Part shown: piece after piece, positions 33,628-43,140 of the stretch | How positions within the stretch are numbered: position 1 is the first letter of the stretch | Layout of the letters: each line of letters begins with the position of its first letter | NCBI RefSeq assembly: GCF_035918235.1 | Contig: NZ_CP109485.1 | Coordinates: 6,383,001-6,447,000, forward strand | Length of the DNA: 64,000 nucleotides | Origin: Streptomyces sp. NBC_01445 | GTDB taxonomy: Bacteria; Actinomycetota; Actinomycetes; Streptomycetales; Streptomycetaceae | Reading direction: 5' to 3' | The notes under the pieces: model-generated | What the model was told of the DNA's origin: nothing | The model's input: only the letters and a program-made list of their open reading frames with translations | The model's database searches: none | Translations under genes and position numbers: made by a program

Positions 33628-35445
33628 CTACTCGACCGTGACCGACTTCGCCAGGTTCCTCGGCTTGTCGATGTCGCGGCCCAGGGCCAACGCCGTGTGG
33701 TAGGCGAGGAGTTGGAGCGGGATGCCCATGAGGATCGGGTCGAGCTCGTCCTCGTTCTTCGGGACGACGATCGTGCGGTCGGCCTTCTCCTGCTCCTGGT
33801 GCGCGACCGCGAGGATGCGGCCCGAGCGGGCCTTGATCTCCTCGAGGGCGGCGCGGTTCTTCTCCAGGAGGTCGTCGTCCGGGACGATCGCGACCGTGGG
33901 GAGCGCCGGCTCGATCAGGGCGAGCGGGCCGTGCTTCAGCTCGGAGGCGGGATAGGCCTCGGCGTGGATGTACGAGACCTCCTTGAGCTTGAGCGAGGCC
34001 TCGCGGGCGACGGGGTAGCCACGGACCCGGCCGATGAACATCATCGAGCGGGCGTCGGCGTACTCCTCGGCGATCTTCTTGATCTGCTCTTCCTGCTCCA
34101 GGATCTGCGTGATCTGCCCGGGCAGCTTGCGCAGGCCCTCGATGATCCGCTTGCCGTCGGCGACGGACAGGTCGCGGATGCGGCCGAGGTGGAGGGCGAG
34201 GAGCGCGAACGCGACCGTGGTGTTGGTGAAGCACTTGGTCGACACGACGCAGACCTCGGGGCCCGCGTGGACGTACACACCGGCGTCCGACTCGCGGGCG
34301 ATCGCCGAGCCGACGACGTTCACGACGCCGAAGACGCGGGCGCCCTTGCGCTTCAGCTCCTGCACGGCGGCGAGGACGTCGTACGTCTCGCCGGACTGGG
34401 AGACGGCGATGTACAGGGTGTCGGGGTCGACGACCGGGTTGCGGTAGCGGAACTCGGAGGCCGGCTCGGCGTCCGCGGGGATGCGCGCCAGCTCCTCGAT
34501 CATCTGCGCGCCGATCAGGCCCGCGTGGTACGAGGTGCCGCAGCCGAGGATCTTCACGCGGCGCACGCTGCGCGCCTCGCGGGCATCGAGGTTGAGGCCG
34601 CCCAGGTGCACGGCGGAGAAGCGCTCGTCGATGCGGCCGCGCAGGACGCGGTCGACGGCCTCCGGCTGCTCGAAGATCTCCTTGTGCATGTACGTGTCGT
34701 GACCGCCCATGTCGTACGAGGCGGCCTCCCACTCGACGGTGGTCGGGGACGCGGTCGTGCGCGTGCCCTCCGTCGTGTAGGTGCGGAAGTCGTCGGCCTT
34801 GAGGGTGGCCATCTCGCCGTCGTCGAGGGTGACGATCTGGCGGGTGTGGGCGACGAGGGCGGCGATGTCCGAGGCGACGAACATCTCCTTCTCGCCGATG
34901 CCGAGGACGACCGGGGAGCCGTTGCGGGCCACCACGATGCGGTCGGGGAAGTCGGCGTGCAGCACGGCGATGCCGTACGTGCCCTCGATCAGCCGGAGCG
35001 CCTCGCGGACCTTGTCCTCGAGCTTCTCGGCGGGGGAGCGGGCAATGAGGTGGGTGAGGACCTCGGTGTCCGTCTCGGAGAGGAAGGTGACGCCCTCGGC
35101 GGTCAGCTTCGCGCGCAGGTCGGAGGCGTTGTCGACGATGCCGTTGTGGACGACGGCGACCTTGTTGTCCGCGGACATGTGGGGGTGCGCGTTCTCGTCG
35201 GACGGTGCGCCGTGGGTGGCCCAGCGGGTGTGGGCGATGCCCGTGGTGCCCTTGAAGCGGGCGGGCACCTTGGCCTCCAGGTCGCGCACGCGGCCCTTGG
35301 CCTTCACCATTTTCAGGCCGTTGGCCTTCGGGCTGGTGATGACGACGCCCGCGGAGTCGTAGCCGCGGTACTCCAGGCGCTGCAGCCCCTCGAGCAGCAG
35401 TGGTGCCACGTCACGCTTACCGATGTAACCGACAATTCCGCACAT
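33628..35445 (-). CDS. glmS: Glutamine--fructose-6-phosphate aminotransferase (isomerizing) GlmS
   Basis: 605 aa from the ATG at 35445. After Met removal the N-terminal Cys (MCGIVGYIG) is the glutaminase nucleophile. GIAHTRWATHGAPSDENAHP is the glutamine site. Two SIS isomerase domains follow (ILGCGTSYHAGLIGAQMIEE, VSQSGETYDVLAAVQ, RVRGYPVAREASLKLKEVSY), and the C-terminus KPRNLAKSVTVE is the conserved tail. It makes glucosamine-6-phosphate for the cell wall. Position matches the second GlmS of S. coelicolor (glmS2) near adpA. A small gene ends 17 bases upstream and is probably co-transcribed. No ribozyme-type leader is visible. Confidence 0.95.
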   Translation of the reverse strand: MCGIVGYIGKRDVAPLLLEGLQRLEYRGYDSAGVVITSPKANGLKMVKAKGRVRDLEAKVPARFKGTTGIAHTRWATHGAPSDENAHPHMSADNKVAVVHNGIVDNASDLRAKLTAEGVTFLSETDTEVLTHLIARSPAEKLEDKVREALRLIEGTYGIAVLHADFPDRIVVARNGSPVVLGIGEKEMFVASDIAALVAHTRQIVTLDDGEMATLKADDFRTYTTEGTRTTASPTTVEWEAASYDMGGHDTYMHKEIFEQPEAVDRVLRGRIDERFSAVHLGGLNLDAREARSVRRVKILGCGTSYHAGLIGAQMIEELARIPADAEPASEFRYRNPVVDPDTLYIAVSQSGETYDVLAAVQELKRKGARVFGVVNVVGSAIARESDAGVYVHAGPEVCVVSTKCFTNTTVAFALLALHLGRIRDLSVADGKRIIEGLRKLPGQITQILEQEEQIKKIAEEYADARSMMFIGRVRGYPVAREASLKLKEVSYIHAEAYPASELKHGPLALIEPALPTVAIVPDDDLLEKNRAALEEIKARSGRILAVAHQEQEKADRTIVVPKNEDELDPILMGIPLQLLAYHTALALGRDIDKPRNLAKSVTVE

Positions 35446-35462
35446 ATGTGTACTGATCCCCT

Positions 35463-35726
35463 CTAGCCGTAGACGATGCGCCGAAGCTGCCGCAGGGACA
35501 GCTCGGGCGGCGCGACCGCGCGGTACTTCAGGTCCGCCGAGATCCGTTCGAAGATCTCCGCGTTCACCAGGCCCTGACCCTGGAGCTCGCGGTGGCGGCG
35601 ACGGACGAACACCTCGGTCGTCTCGTCGAAGTAGGCGAGCACGTCCTGGATCACCCGCAGTGCCTCGCCCCGGTTCAGGGGCGAACTGCGCGTCAGGTGA
35701 TCAACAAGTTCGTCGTGCACTCGCAT
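35463..35726 (-). CDS. Small conserved hypothetical protein upstream of glmS
   Basis: About 87 aa from the ATG at 35726 (MRVHDELVDHLTRSSPLNRG); an ATG at 35756 would add 10 residues. It is all-helical and charged (EALRVIQDVLAYFDETTEVF, RRRHRELQGQGLVNAEIFER). The ending LSLRQLRRIVYG resembles a short DNA- or RNA-binding helix. No family is recognised with confidence. The stop lies 17 bases before the glmS start on the same strand, so the two form an operon and this protein may influence glmS. Shortness aside, the coding pattern is clean. Confidence 0.72.
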   Translation of the reverse strand: MRVHDELVDHLTRSSPLNRGEALRVIQDVLAYFDETTEVFVRRRHRELQGQGLVNAEIFERISADLKYRAVAPPELSLRQLRRIVYG

Positions 35727-35917
35727 GATCCTGGAGGAAGAGGGGACTGTTCGCAAGAATTCTGCCCGATATCGGGCAGGAGTGCGTCATCCGGCATGGG
35801 TGCTGGGGTTCTTGGGACAGCTGTGGTCAAGGCTTGAAGGGCGCCATGCCGCTTGTTCCCGTTGCGTTCACATGCCGTATCCGGCCGGGATGAGTGACCC
35901 GAGCAACTTTTCTGGTC

Positions 35918-37513
35918 ATGGACATTCCCCGTATGGGCGTACCCGAGCAGCTCGCAGACCGGAGCCTGGCCGAGCAGCACGAGTACCTGCGCAGCAAGTT
36001 CTCCCGCCGCACGATGATGCGCGGCGGCGCCGTCACCCTGGGCGCGATCGCGGGCGGCGCCTTCGTGCCGGGCGCCGCGAGCGCCGCCGTTCCCACCCAG
36101 ACCGGGCGGACCCCCGGCCACGTACCCGCCGCCCAGAAGGTCGACGGCGCGCTCGTCGCGCCCTTCGCCCGCCACCTCGCCTACGGCACGGACGCCCGTA
36201 CCGAGATGACCGTCTCCTGGCAGGTCCCGGTCGCCGTCAAGAACCCGTACATCCGCGTCGGCGTCCACCCCTGGGACCTCTCGCGGAAGATAGAAGCCGA
36301 GGTCCGGCCCCTCTACACCCCGGCCGGGGTCGGCACCGGCGCCGACCACACCCAGTACTACCTCCACGCCCAGCTGACCCGGCTGCGCCCCGGCACCACC
36401 TACTACTACGGCGTCGGCCACGACGGCTTCGACCCGGCCGCCGCGCACCTGGCCGGCACGCTCGGCACCTTCAGGACGGCGCCCTCGCACGGCGAGCCGT
36501 TCACCTTCACGGCCTTCGGCGACCAGGGCGTCAGCTACCACGCCCTGGCCAACGACAGCCTGATCCTGGCGCAGAACCCGGCGTTCCACCTGCACGCCGG
36601 AGACATCGCCTACGCCGACCCGTCGGGTTCGGGCCAGACCAGCGACACCTTCGACGCCCGCACCTGGGACCAGTTCCTCGCCCAGACGGAGTCCGTCGCC
36701 AAGCAGGTGCCGTGGATGGTCGCGTACGGCAACCACGACATGGAGGCCTGGTACGCGCCGCACGGGTACGGCAGCCAGCAGGCCCGCTTCACCCTGCCGG
36801 ACAACGGCCCCGACGCGGAGAACCTGCCCGGCGTCTACTCCTTCGTGCACGGCAACACGGCGGTCATCTCGCTCGACGCCAACGACGTGTCCTGGGAGAT
36901 CCCGGCCAACCTCGGCCTGTCCGGCGGCACGCAGACCTCGTGGTTCGAGCGCCGGCTGAAGAAGTTCCGCGCCGACCGCGGCATCGACTTCATCGTGGTC
37001 TTCTTCCACCACTGCGCGTACTGCACCGCCACGAGCCACGCCTCCGAGGGCGGCGTGCGCAAGGAGTGGGTGCCGCTGTTCGAGAAGTACACCGTCGACC
37101 TTGTCATCAACGGGCACAACCACGTCTACGAGCGCACCGACGTGCTCAAGGGTGACCGGGTCACCAAGGAGCTGCCGATCGGCGGCACGGCGTACCCCGA
37201 GACCGACGGCATTGTGTACGTCACCGCGGGCGCCGCGGGCCGGAGCCTGTACGCGTTCCCGGTCGACGACACGTACGAGGGGCACGAGAAGGAGATCGAC
37301 CCCTTCACGTCCTTCGTCGTCCAGCCCGACGGCAGCAAGAAGGACATCACCGTCGACTGGTCGCGCGTGCGCTACACGAACTACTCGTTCCTGCGCGTCG
37401 ACGTGGAGCCGGCGCCGGCGGGCCACACGGCGAAGCTGACGGTGCGGGGCCTCGCGGAGAGCGGCGAGGAGATCGACCGCTTCGTCATCGCCCGCAAGGT
37501 GCGGCGGGGCTGA
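35918..37513 (+). CDS. Tat-exported purple acid phosphatase-like metallophosphoesterase
   Basis: About 531 aa from the ATG at 35918; starts at 35933 (ATG) or 35894 (GTG) are also possible. SRRTMMRGGAVTLGAIAGGA is a twin-arginine signal ending near AASAA-VP. A fibronectin-type-III-like N-terminal domain (MTVSWQVPVAV, YYLHAQLTRLRPGTTYYYGV) precedes the metallophosphoesterase core. Its metal ligands are FGDQG, LHAGDIAYAD, AYGNHDME, FFHHCAYC and NGHNHVYER, the order known from purple acid phosphatases. It likely releases phosphate from extracellular esters. A strong terminator follows. No PHO box was identified. Confidence 0.88.
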   Translation: MDIPRMGVPEQLADRSLAEQHEYLRSKFSRRTMMRGGAVTLGAIAGGAFVPGAASAAVPTQTGRTPGHVPAAQKVDGALVAPFARHLAYGTDARTEMTVSWQVPVAVKNPYIRVGVHPWDLSRKIEAEVRPLYTPAGVGTGADHTQYYLHAQLTRLRPGTTYYYGVGHDGFDPAAAHLAGTLGTFRTAPSHGEPFTFTAFGDQGVSYHALANDSLILAQNPAFHLHAGDIAYADPSGSGQTSDTFDARTWDQFLAQTESVAKQVPWMVAYGNHDMEAWYAPHGYGSQQARFTLPDNGPDAENLPGVYSFVHGNTAVISLDANDVSWEIPANLGLSGGTQTSWFERRLKKFRADRGIDFIVVFFHHCAYCTATSHASEGGVRKEWVPLFEKYTVDLVINGHNHVYERTDVLKGDRVTKELPIGGTAYPETDGIVYVTAGAAGRSLYAFPVDDTYEGHEKEIDPFTSFVVQPDGSKKDITVDWSRVRYTNYSFLRVDVEPAPAGHTAKLTVRGLAESGEEIDRFVIARKVRRG

Positions 37514-37520
37514 GGCCACG

Positions 37521-37556
37521 GCAGGGCCCGCCCCTTCGGGAAGGGGCGGGCCCTGC
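37521..37556 (+). terminator. Strong hairpin terminator
   Basis: A perfect 16-bp stem (GCAGGGCCCGCCCCTT with a CGGG loop) lies 8 bases after the phosphatase stop. There is no U-run, as often in Streptomyces. Confidence 0.85.
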
Positions 37557-37674
37557 GCCACGTCCTCCTCGGCGCCAAGCTCTTCGCCGTGCTGAACGGC
37601 CGCCGACGCGGCTGCGTGAACGGCCAGTTCGCCCCGGCACGCCATGCCGGGATTCTGGCGTCCACACGGTGAGA

Positions 37675-37690
37675 ATTGGTCTACACCCTT
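37675..37690. promoter_or_regulatory. Candidate DasR site (dre) upstream of the hexosaminidase gene
   Basis: ATTGGTCTACACCCTT matches 12 of 16 positions of the dre consensus. It is about 100 bases before the gene start. The S. coelicolor counterpart is, to my knowledge, a DasR target. Confidence 0.7.
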
Positions 37691-37792
37691 GACCCGCTCA
37701 TGGGGCGGACGGTACCCATGGTGACTGTTCGGCTGCACAGATGTGAAACCCCCCGCGATCCACGACCCAGTCGCTCGTCGAAGGGACCGTTT

Positions 37793-39412
37793 GTGAGACA
37801 GCAACAGAAGCAGCGCCGCAGGACCGCCCGGCTGTTCGGGTCGCTGCTGCTCGTCGCGGCCGCGGGGGTGTCCGCCGTCGGCGCCGCCCCGTCACCGGGT
37901 GCGGGATCCGCCGCCGCGACCCCGCTGGGCCAGATCGTGCCCGCTCCGGCCTCGGTGGCCGCGGGCGGACCGGCGTACGAGATCACCTCGAAGACGCGGA
38001 TCCGCGTCGAGAAGGACTCGAAGGAGGCGCGGCGCGTCGCGGGCTATCTCGCGGACGTCCTCCGGCCCTCCACCGGCTATCGGCTGCCGGTCACGGGTGA
38101 CGGCGGACGCGATGGCATCCGGCTCGAACTGAGCGGCAGAGCAAAGGACTTGGGAGCCGAGGGATACCGGCTCGTGTCCGGTCGCGGCTCCGTCACCATC
38201 ACCGCCCACAAGGCCGCCGGTCTCTTCCACGGGGTGCAGACCCTGCGCCAGCAGCTGCCCGCCAAGGTGGAGAAGAGCAGCAAGCAGGCCGGTCCGTGGC
38301 TCGTCGCGGGCGGCACCATCGAGGACAGCCCCCGGTACGGCTACCGCGGCGCCATGCTCGACGTCTCCCGTCACTTCTTCGGCGTCGACAAGGTCAAGCG
38401 CTACATCGACGAACTCGCCCTGTACAAGGTCAACAAGCTGCATCTGCACCTGAGCGACGACCAGGGGTGGCGCATCGCCATCGACTCCTGGCCGAAGCTC
38501 GCCACCTACGGCGGGTCCACTCAGGTCGGCGGCGGGCAGGGCGGTTACTTCACCAAGGCCCAGTACAAGGAGATCGTCCAGTACGCCGCCTCGCGGTATC
38601 TGGAGGTCATCCCCGAGATCGACATGCCGGGCCACACGAACGCGGCGCTCGCCTCCTACGCGGAGCTGAACTGCGACGGTGTCGCGCCACCGCTCTACAC
38701 CGGCACGAACGTCGGCTTCAGCTCGCTGTGCGTCAACAAGGACCGCACGTACGACTTCGTCGACGACGTGATCCGTGAGCTCGCCGCCATCACGCCCGGC
38801 AAGTACCTCCACATCGGCGGCGACGAGGCGCACTCCACCAGCCATGAGGACTACGTCACCTTCATGGACAAGGTGCAGCCGATCGTCGCCAAGTACGGGA
38901 AGACCGTGATCGGCTGGCACCAGCTGACCGGCGCCACTCCGGCGAAGGGCGCCCTCGCCCAGTACTGGGGTCTCGACGGGACCAGCGCGGCCGAGAAGGC
39001 GCAGGTCGCGGCGGCGGCGCAGAACGGGACGGGGATCGTCATGTCGCCGGCCGACCGGCTCTACCTCGACATGAAGTACAACAAGGACACCCCGCTCGGC
39101 CTCGCCTGGGCCGGGTACGTCGAGGTGCAGCGCTCGTACGACTGGAACCCGGGCAGCTACCTTCCGGGCGTGCCGGCGTCGGCCGTCCAGGGCGTCGAGG
39201 CGCCGCTGTGGTCGGAGACCCTGTCGACCTCGGCGCAGGTCGAGTACATGGCCTTCCCGAGGCTGCCGGGTGTCGCCGAACTCGGCTGGTCGCCCGAGGC
39301 CACGCACGACTGGAACACGTACAAGGTGCGGCTCGCGGCGCAGGCTCCGCGCTGGGACGCGCTCGGCATCGGCTACTACAAGTCGACGCAGGTGCCCTGG
39401 CCCGCAGGCTAG
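37793..39412 (+). CDS. Secreted GH20 beta-N-acetylhexosaminidase
   Basis: 539 aa from a GTG at 37793 with AAGGGA upstream. A signal peptide (KQRRRTARLFGSLLLVAAAG) is followed by an alpha/beta GH20 N-terminal domain. The catalytic barrel begins at YRGAMLDVSRHFFGVDKVKR. HIGGDEAHS supplies the Asp344-Glu345 pair that drives substrate-assisted cleavage. IPEIDMPGHTNAAL, YWGLDG and PLWSETL are further family landmarks. It frees GlcNAc from chitobiose made by chitinases such as the one at 21174. The dre-like sequence upstream suggests DasR control. A hairpin separates it from convergent desD. Confidence 0.93.
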   Translation: MRQQQKQRRRTARLFGSLLLVAAAGVSAVGAAPSPGAGSAAATPLGQIVPAPASVAAGGPAYEITSKTRIRVEKDSKEARRVAGYLADVLRPSTGYRLPVTGDGGRDGIRLELSGRAKDLGAEGYRLVSGRGSVTITAHKAAGLFHGVQTLRQQLPAKVEKSSKQAGPWLVAGGTIEDSPRYGYRGAMLDVSRHFFGVDKVKRYIDELALYKVNKLHLHLSDDQGWRIAIDSWPKLATYGGSTQVGGGQGGYFTKAQYKEIVQYAASRYLEVIPEIDMPGHTNAALASYAELNCDGVAPPLYTGTNVGFSSLCVNKDRTYDFVDDVIRELAAITPGKYLHIGGDEAHSTSHEDYVTFMDKVQPIVAKYGKTVIGWHQLTGATPAKGALAQYWGLDGTSAAEKAQVAAAAQNGTGIVMSPADRLYLDMKYNKDTPLGLAWAGYVEVQRSYDWNPGSYLPGVPASAVQGVEAPLWSETLSTSAQVEYMAFPRLPGVAELGWSPEATHDWNTYKVRLAAQAPRWDALGIGYYKSTQVPWPAG

Positions 39413-39426
39413 GTCACAGCAGGCAA

Positions 39427-39492
39427 GTGAGTGGGGCTCCAAACCCGCGACGCAGTCGCTGTGAACTGCAGCGTCTCCGGAGCCCCACTCAC
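39427..39492. terminator. Bidirectional terminator between the hexosaminidase gene and desD
   Basis: GTGAGTGGGGCTCC (39427-39440) pairs perfectly with 39479-39492. The loop of about 38 bases can form a smaller stem. The hairpin lies 3 bases from the desD stop. Confidence 0.85.
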
Positions 39493-39494
39493 GT

Positions 39495-41306
39495 CTACGC
39501 GATCGGGTTCGGCAGTGTCCCGATCAGCTGAAGGGCCCCCGCCGGGTCCGCGAGGTCCACCATCTGCTCGTTGTTGCGCAGCTGGAGCCGGTTGAGGCAG
39601 GACAGCGTGAACTCCGGGGCGAACATGTCGTACTGCCGGAATTTGTCGGCCAGTTGGGGCGCCGACGCCTGGTAGTCGCGGACGCAGTCGGCGACCGACT
39701 GCCAGAACGTGTCCTCGTCGAGTACGCCCTCCGTGACCAGGTTCGCCGCGAGGAAACGGAAGAAGCAGTCGAAGACGTCCGTGAAGATGGACAGCAGTTT
39801 CTGGTCGTCGGGGACCTCGACCCGGAGGCGTTCGACGCCCGGCGGGAGGACCGCGTCGGGGTCCATGACCGCGATCTCCTCGGCGATGTCCTTGAAGATC
39901 GCCCGCTGGACCGTGCCGTCCTCGCCGAGCACGAGGATGACGTTCTCGCCGTGCGGCATGTACACGAGGTCGTACGCGTAGAAGCTGTGCAGCAGCGGCG
40001 TGAGGTACGACCGCAGGTAGGGACGCAGCCACTCGGCGGGCGTCAGGCCCGAGCGCTCGACGAGGGCCGCGGCGAACGAGCGGCCGTCGGCGTCGACATG
40101 GAGCAGCGACGCCATCGTGGCCAGGCGCTCGCCCTCGGCCAGGGACGCGACGGGCGACTCGCGCCACAGGGCGGCGAGCATTTTGCGGTACGGGGAGTAG
40201 CGGTCGGTCGCGGCCTCGTACTCCAGGTGCCGGTAGCCGACGGCGGCGCGCTCGCGGATGATCGTCAGGCCGGTCGCCTTGAGGACCTCGTCGTTCTCGA
40301 TGAGCTGCGCGAGCCAGTCGTTGATGGCGGGCGTGGCCTCCATGTACGAGGCCGAAAGGCCGCGCATGAAGCCCATGTTGATGACGGACAGGGCCGTCTT
40401 CACGTAGTGGCGGTCCGGGTGCGAGGTGTTGAAGAACGTGCGGATCGACTGCTGGGCGAGGTACTCGTCGTCGCCCTCGCCCAGGAGCACCAGGCGGCGC
40501 TGGGCGACCTCGGCCGCGAAGGTGACCGACAGCTTGTTCCACCACTGCCAGGGGTGGACGGGGATGAGCAGGTAGTCGTCCGGGTCCAGTCCCTGGGCGG
40601 TGAGCGTGGCGGCGAACCGAGCCAGGGTCTCCTCCCCGAGCTCGGCGCGCAGGTGGGACTCGTAGTCGAGCCCGACACCGGCCGTGAACGCGGCCCGCTC
40701 CCGCGTCGCCGCCAGCCAGATCAGCCGGATCGGGCTCGCGGTCTCCGGAGCGTACGAGAGGTACTCGTGGACGCCGAAGCCGAGCCGGCCGTTGTTGGCG
40801 ACGAAGCAGGGGTGGCCCTCGGTCATGCCCGTCTCGATCTCCTGGAAGGAGCCGTCGCGGGCGAGGGAGGCCGCGGTGACGGGGGTTTTGGCGAGCTTGT
40901 AGCAGGTGCCGGAGAGGGTGGAGGAGATCTCCTCCAGATAGACCGGCAGGATCGCGTCGCTCAGGCCGAGCGAGGTCTTCAGCTCGATGAAGAACTCCAG
41001 GGCGCTGAGCGGGAGTTCGGAGCCGTCGCGGTGGCGCGAGATGGAGTCCGCGGACACCTGCCAGTGGTCGAGGCGCAGGCGGCGGGCGGTGAAGCGGTAC
41101 TCGGTCGCGCCGTCGTCGGAGCGCACGGCGAACGGGGCCTCCCCTGCTCGAGCGGAGCCGAGAGCTTGGGGAAGATCGTCGCCGAGGGGCTCGGGGGTGA
41201 GGAGGCGCTCGTGGGTGAACTCGGCGAGTGCCTTGCGGATGAGGAGGCGGTTGGCCTCGGCCCAGCGCTCGGGGGAGAGGTGGGTGACGGCGTCGGAGAG
41301 CGTCAT
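39495..41306 (-). CDS. desD: Desferrioxamine synthetase DesD (NIS synthetase, IucA/IucC family)
   Basis: 603 aa from the ATG at 41306, overlapping the desC stop. IucA/IucC-family segments are SSTLSGTCYKLAKTP and EGHPCFVANNGRLGFG, then PVHPWQWWNK for ATP and substrate binding, QQSIRTFFNTSHPDRHYVK, and MPHGENVILVLGEDG near the C-terminal ferric-uptake-like domain. The enzyme joins succinylated N-hydroxycadaverine units into desferrioxamines using ATP. Residues about 45-58 (LPQALGSARAGEAP) lie in a stretch encoded by a repeat-like sequence and are probably an insertion. Last gene of desABCD; iron-regulated from the box at 44661. Confidence 0.95.
   Translation of the reverse strand: MTLSDAVTHLSPERWAEANRLLIRKALAEFTHERLLTPEPLGDDLPQALGSARAGEAPFAVRSDDGATEYRFTARRLRLDHWQVSADSISRHRDGSELPLSALEFFIELKTSLGLSDAILPVYLEEISSTLSGTCYKLAKTPVTAASLARDGSFQEIETGMTEGHPCFVANNGRLGFGVHEYLSYAPETASPIRLIWLAATRERAAFTAGVGLDYESHLRAELGEETLARFAATLTAQGLDPDDYLLIPVHPWQWWNKLSVTFAAEVAQRRLVLLGEGDDEYLAQQSIRTFFNTSHPDRHYVKTALSVINMGFMRGLSASYMEATPAINDWLAQLIENDEVLKATGLTIIRERAAVGYRHLEYEAATDRYSPYRKMLAALWRESPVASLAEGERLATMASLLHVDADGRSFAAALVERSGLTPAEWLRPYLRSYLTPLLHSFYAYDLVYMPHGENVILVLGEDGTVQRAIFKDIAEEIAVMDPDAVLPPGVERLRVEVPDDQKLLSIFTDVFDCFFRFLAANLVTEGVLDEDTFWQSVADCVRDYQASAPQLADKFRQYDMFAPEFTLSCLNRLQLRNNEQMVDLADPAGALQLIGTLPNPIA
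41134..41174. repeat. Interspersed Streptomyces repeat-like sequence inside desD
   Basis: On the desD coding strand the segment contains CTTCCCCAAGCTCTCGG and then CTCGAGCAGGGGAGGCCCC, with flanking CTTCCCC and GGGGAG arms that can pair. I recognise this from memory as a short dispersed element seen in many Streptomyces genomes. It is in frame and adds about 14 residues to DesD. Confidence 0.55.
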
Positions 41307-41863
41307 ACGGCGGCCACCCCCGTGGCGGCGAGGAACTGCTCGCGTGTGCAGAAGCTGAGCAGCGCCTGCTTCTCCGGCTTCTGGATGACGCGGTCGGGGA
41401 CGAAGCCGACGGCCTCGTTCAGGGCGTGCACGGCCTTGTTGCGCACGTCGGGCTCGACGACGACGCGCCGGGCCGCCGGGTCGGCGAACAGGAACTCCAT
41501 CACCGTGGTGATCACGGCGCGGGTGAAGCCGGGGATGCGGACGTCGCTGGGCGCCGTCAGGAAGTGCATGCCGACGTCGCCGGGCTCGGGCTCGTACAGC
41601 CCGACGAGTTCGACGTGCGCCGGGTCGTAGCGCTCCATGAGGAAGGCGGGCTCGCCGTCATGGAGGCCTATGAACGCGTCGTGGTGCTCGGCGGCGGCTA
41701 TCGCCATGTACTCGCGCTCCACGTCCTGCAGTTTCGCGTCCTGCATCAGCCAGAACGCGGCCTTGGGGTCGGTGACCCAGCGGTGCAGCAGCTCGGCGTC
41801 CGCGACGGGGTCGAGGGGGCGGATGCTGAAGGTGCCGGTGGGGGAGCCGGTGGGGGTGCTCAT
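41303..41863 (-). CDS. desC: Acyltransferase DesC (GNAT family)
   Basis: 186 aa from the ATG at 41863, overlapping the desB stop. The fold is that of siderophore N-acyltransferases of the AlcB/IucB type: [48 protein letters not shown], and [20 protein letters not shown] as the acyl-CoA-binding segment. It transfers succinyl or acetyl groups from CoA to N-hydroxycadaverine, giving the hydroxamate arms that DesD condenses. Length is standard. ATGA overlaps on both sides place it firmly in the desABCD unit. Confidence 0.94.
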   Translation of the reverse strand: MSTPTGSPTGTFSIRPLDPVADAELLHRWVTDPKAAFWLMQDAKLQDVEREYMAIAAAEHHDAFIGLHDGEPAFLMERYDPAHVELVGLYEPEPGDVGMHFLTAPSDVRIPGFTRAVITTVMEFLFADPAARRVVVEPDVRNKAVHALNEAVGFVPDRVIQKPEKQALLSFCTREQFLAATGVAAV

Positions 41864-43140
41864 GCGGCGAACTCCTGGAACGCGATGGTCTTCTCTACGG
41901 GGTAGTACTCGCTGCCGAGCAGCTCACGGATGATGTACGCGTTGCGGTACGCGCCCATGCCCAGGTCGGGCGAGGTGATCGAGTGCGTGTGCACGCCGGC
42001 GTTCTGGACGAACACGCCACGGCCCGTGGTGTCGACGGAGTAGTTGCGGGCGAGGTCGAAGCGGCCCCGGCTGTCCCAGTTGAGCCGGTCACGGACCGGC
42101 TCCAGGAAGGCGGGCGTCTCGTACTTGTAGCCCGTGGCCAGGATCAGGCCGTCGGTGCGCAGCTCGAAGTCCTTGCCCTGCTCCTCCTGGCGCAGGCCGA
42201 GCGTGTACGTGCCGTTCTCGTAACTCGCGCTCTGGAGCGACGAGTTGGTGAGCAGTCTGGTGGGGACGGGCCCGGCCAGGTTCTTCTGGTAGAGCAGGTC
42301 GAAGATCTCGTTGATGAGGTCGCCGTCGATGCCCTTGAAGAGGTTCTTCTGCTGGGTCTCCAGACGGTAGCGGGTCTCCTCTGGCAGCGCGTGGAAGTAG
42401 TCCACGTACTCGGGGGAGGTCATCTCCAGCGTCAGCTTCGTGTATTCGAGGGGGAAGAAGCGCGGGGAGCGGGTGACCCAGTTGAGGCGGTAGCCGTGGA
42501 CGTCGATCTCGCTGAGGAGGTCGTAGTAGATCTCCGCGGCGGACTGGCCGCTGCCGACGAGGGTGATCGAGTCCTTCTGCTGGAGCTCCTGCTTGTGGTG
42601 CAGATAGCGGGAGTTGTGGATCGCGTCGCCGCCGAGGCCCCGGACGGGCTCGGGGATGTGCGGCGGAGTGCCGGTGCCGAGGACGAGGCGCGGCGCGCGG
42701 TACGTCTCGCCGCCCTCGGTGCTCACGACGTACACCTCGGCGGCCTCGTCGTACGAGACCTGCGTGACGGTCGTGCCGAAGCGGATGCTGGTGAGTTTCG
42801 CGGCGGTCCAGCGGCAGTAGTCGTTGTACTCGGTCCGCAGGGGATAGAAGTTCTCGCGGATGTAGAAGGAGTACAGCCGCCCCGATTCCTTGAGGTAGTT
42901 CAGGAAGGAGTACGGGGAGGTCGGGTCGGCGAGCGTGACCAGGTCCGACATGAACGGGGTCTGGAGGTGGGCGCCTTCGAGGAACATCCCCGAGTGCCAT
43001 TCGAAGTCCGGCTTGGACTCCAGGAAGACACTGTTCAGTTCGGCTATCGGTTCGGTGAGGGCGGCCAGGCCGAGGTTGAAGGGGCCGAGGCCGATCCCGA
43101 TGAAGTCGAGGGGATCAGGGGACTCAGGAAGCTTCGACAA
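41860..43140 (-). CDS. desB: Cadaverine N-monooxygenase DesB
   Basis: 426 aa from a TTG at 43140. The rare start is supported by GGGAGAG six bases upstream and by the conserved first strand [17 protein letters not shown], the FAD loop, only 12 residues later. The NADPH loop is [19 protein letters not shown] and the C-terminal [10 protein letters not shown] is the family's ATGY motif. It hydroxylates the terminal amine of cadaverine with FAD, NADPH and oxygen. The first 17 bases overlap the end of desA and the stop overlaps desC, so all three are coupled. Confidence 0.95.
   Translation of the reverse strand: MSKLPESPDPLDFIGIGLGPFNLGLAALTEPIAELNSVFLESKPDFEWHSGMFLEGAHLQTPFMSDLVTLADPTSPYSFLNYLKESGRLYSFYIRENFYPLRTEYNDYCRWTAAKLTSIRFGTTVTQVSYDEAAEVYVVSTEGGETYRAPRLVLGTGTPPHIPEPVRGLGGDAIHNSRYLHHKQELQQKDSITLVGSGQSAAEIYYDLLSEIDVHGYRLNWVTRSPRFFPLEYTKLTLEMTSPEYVDYFHALPEETRYRLETQQKNLFKGIDGDLINEIFDLLYQKNLAGPVPTRLLTNSSLQSASYENGTYTLGLRQEEQGKDFELRTDGLILATGYKYETPAFLEPVRDRLNWDSRGRFDLARNYSVDTTGRGVFVQNAGVHTHSITSPDLGMGAYRNAYIIRELLGSEYYPVEKTIAFQEFAA

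Noticed and set aside
33628..35756. Possible glmS ribozyme/riboswitch upstream of glmS
   Set aside because: Only 17 bases separate the small upstream gene from glmS and no conserved ribozyme core is visible; that element is mainly from Firmicutes.
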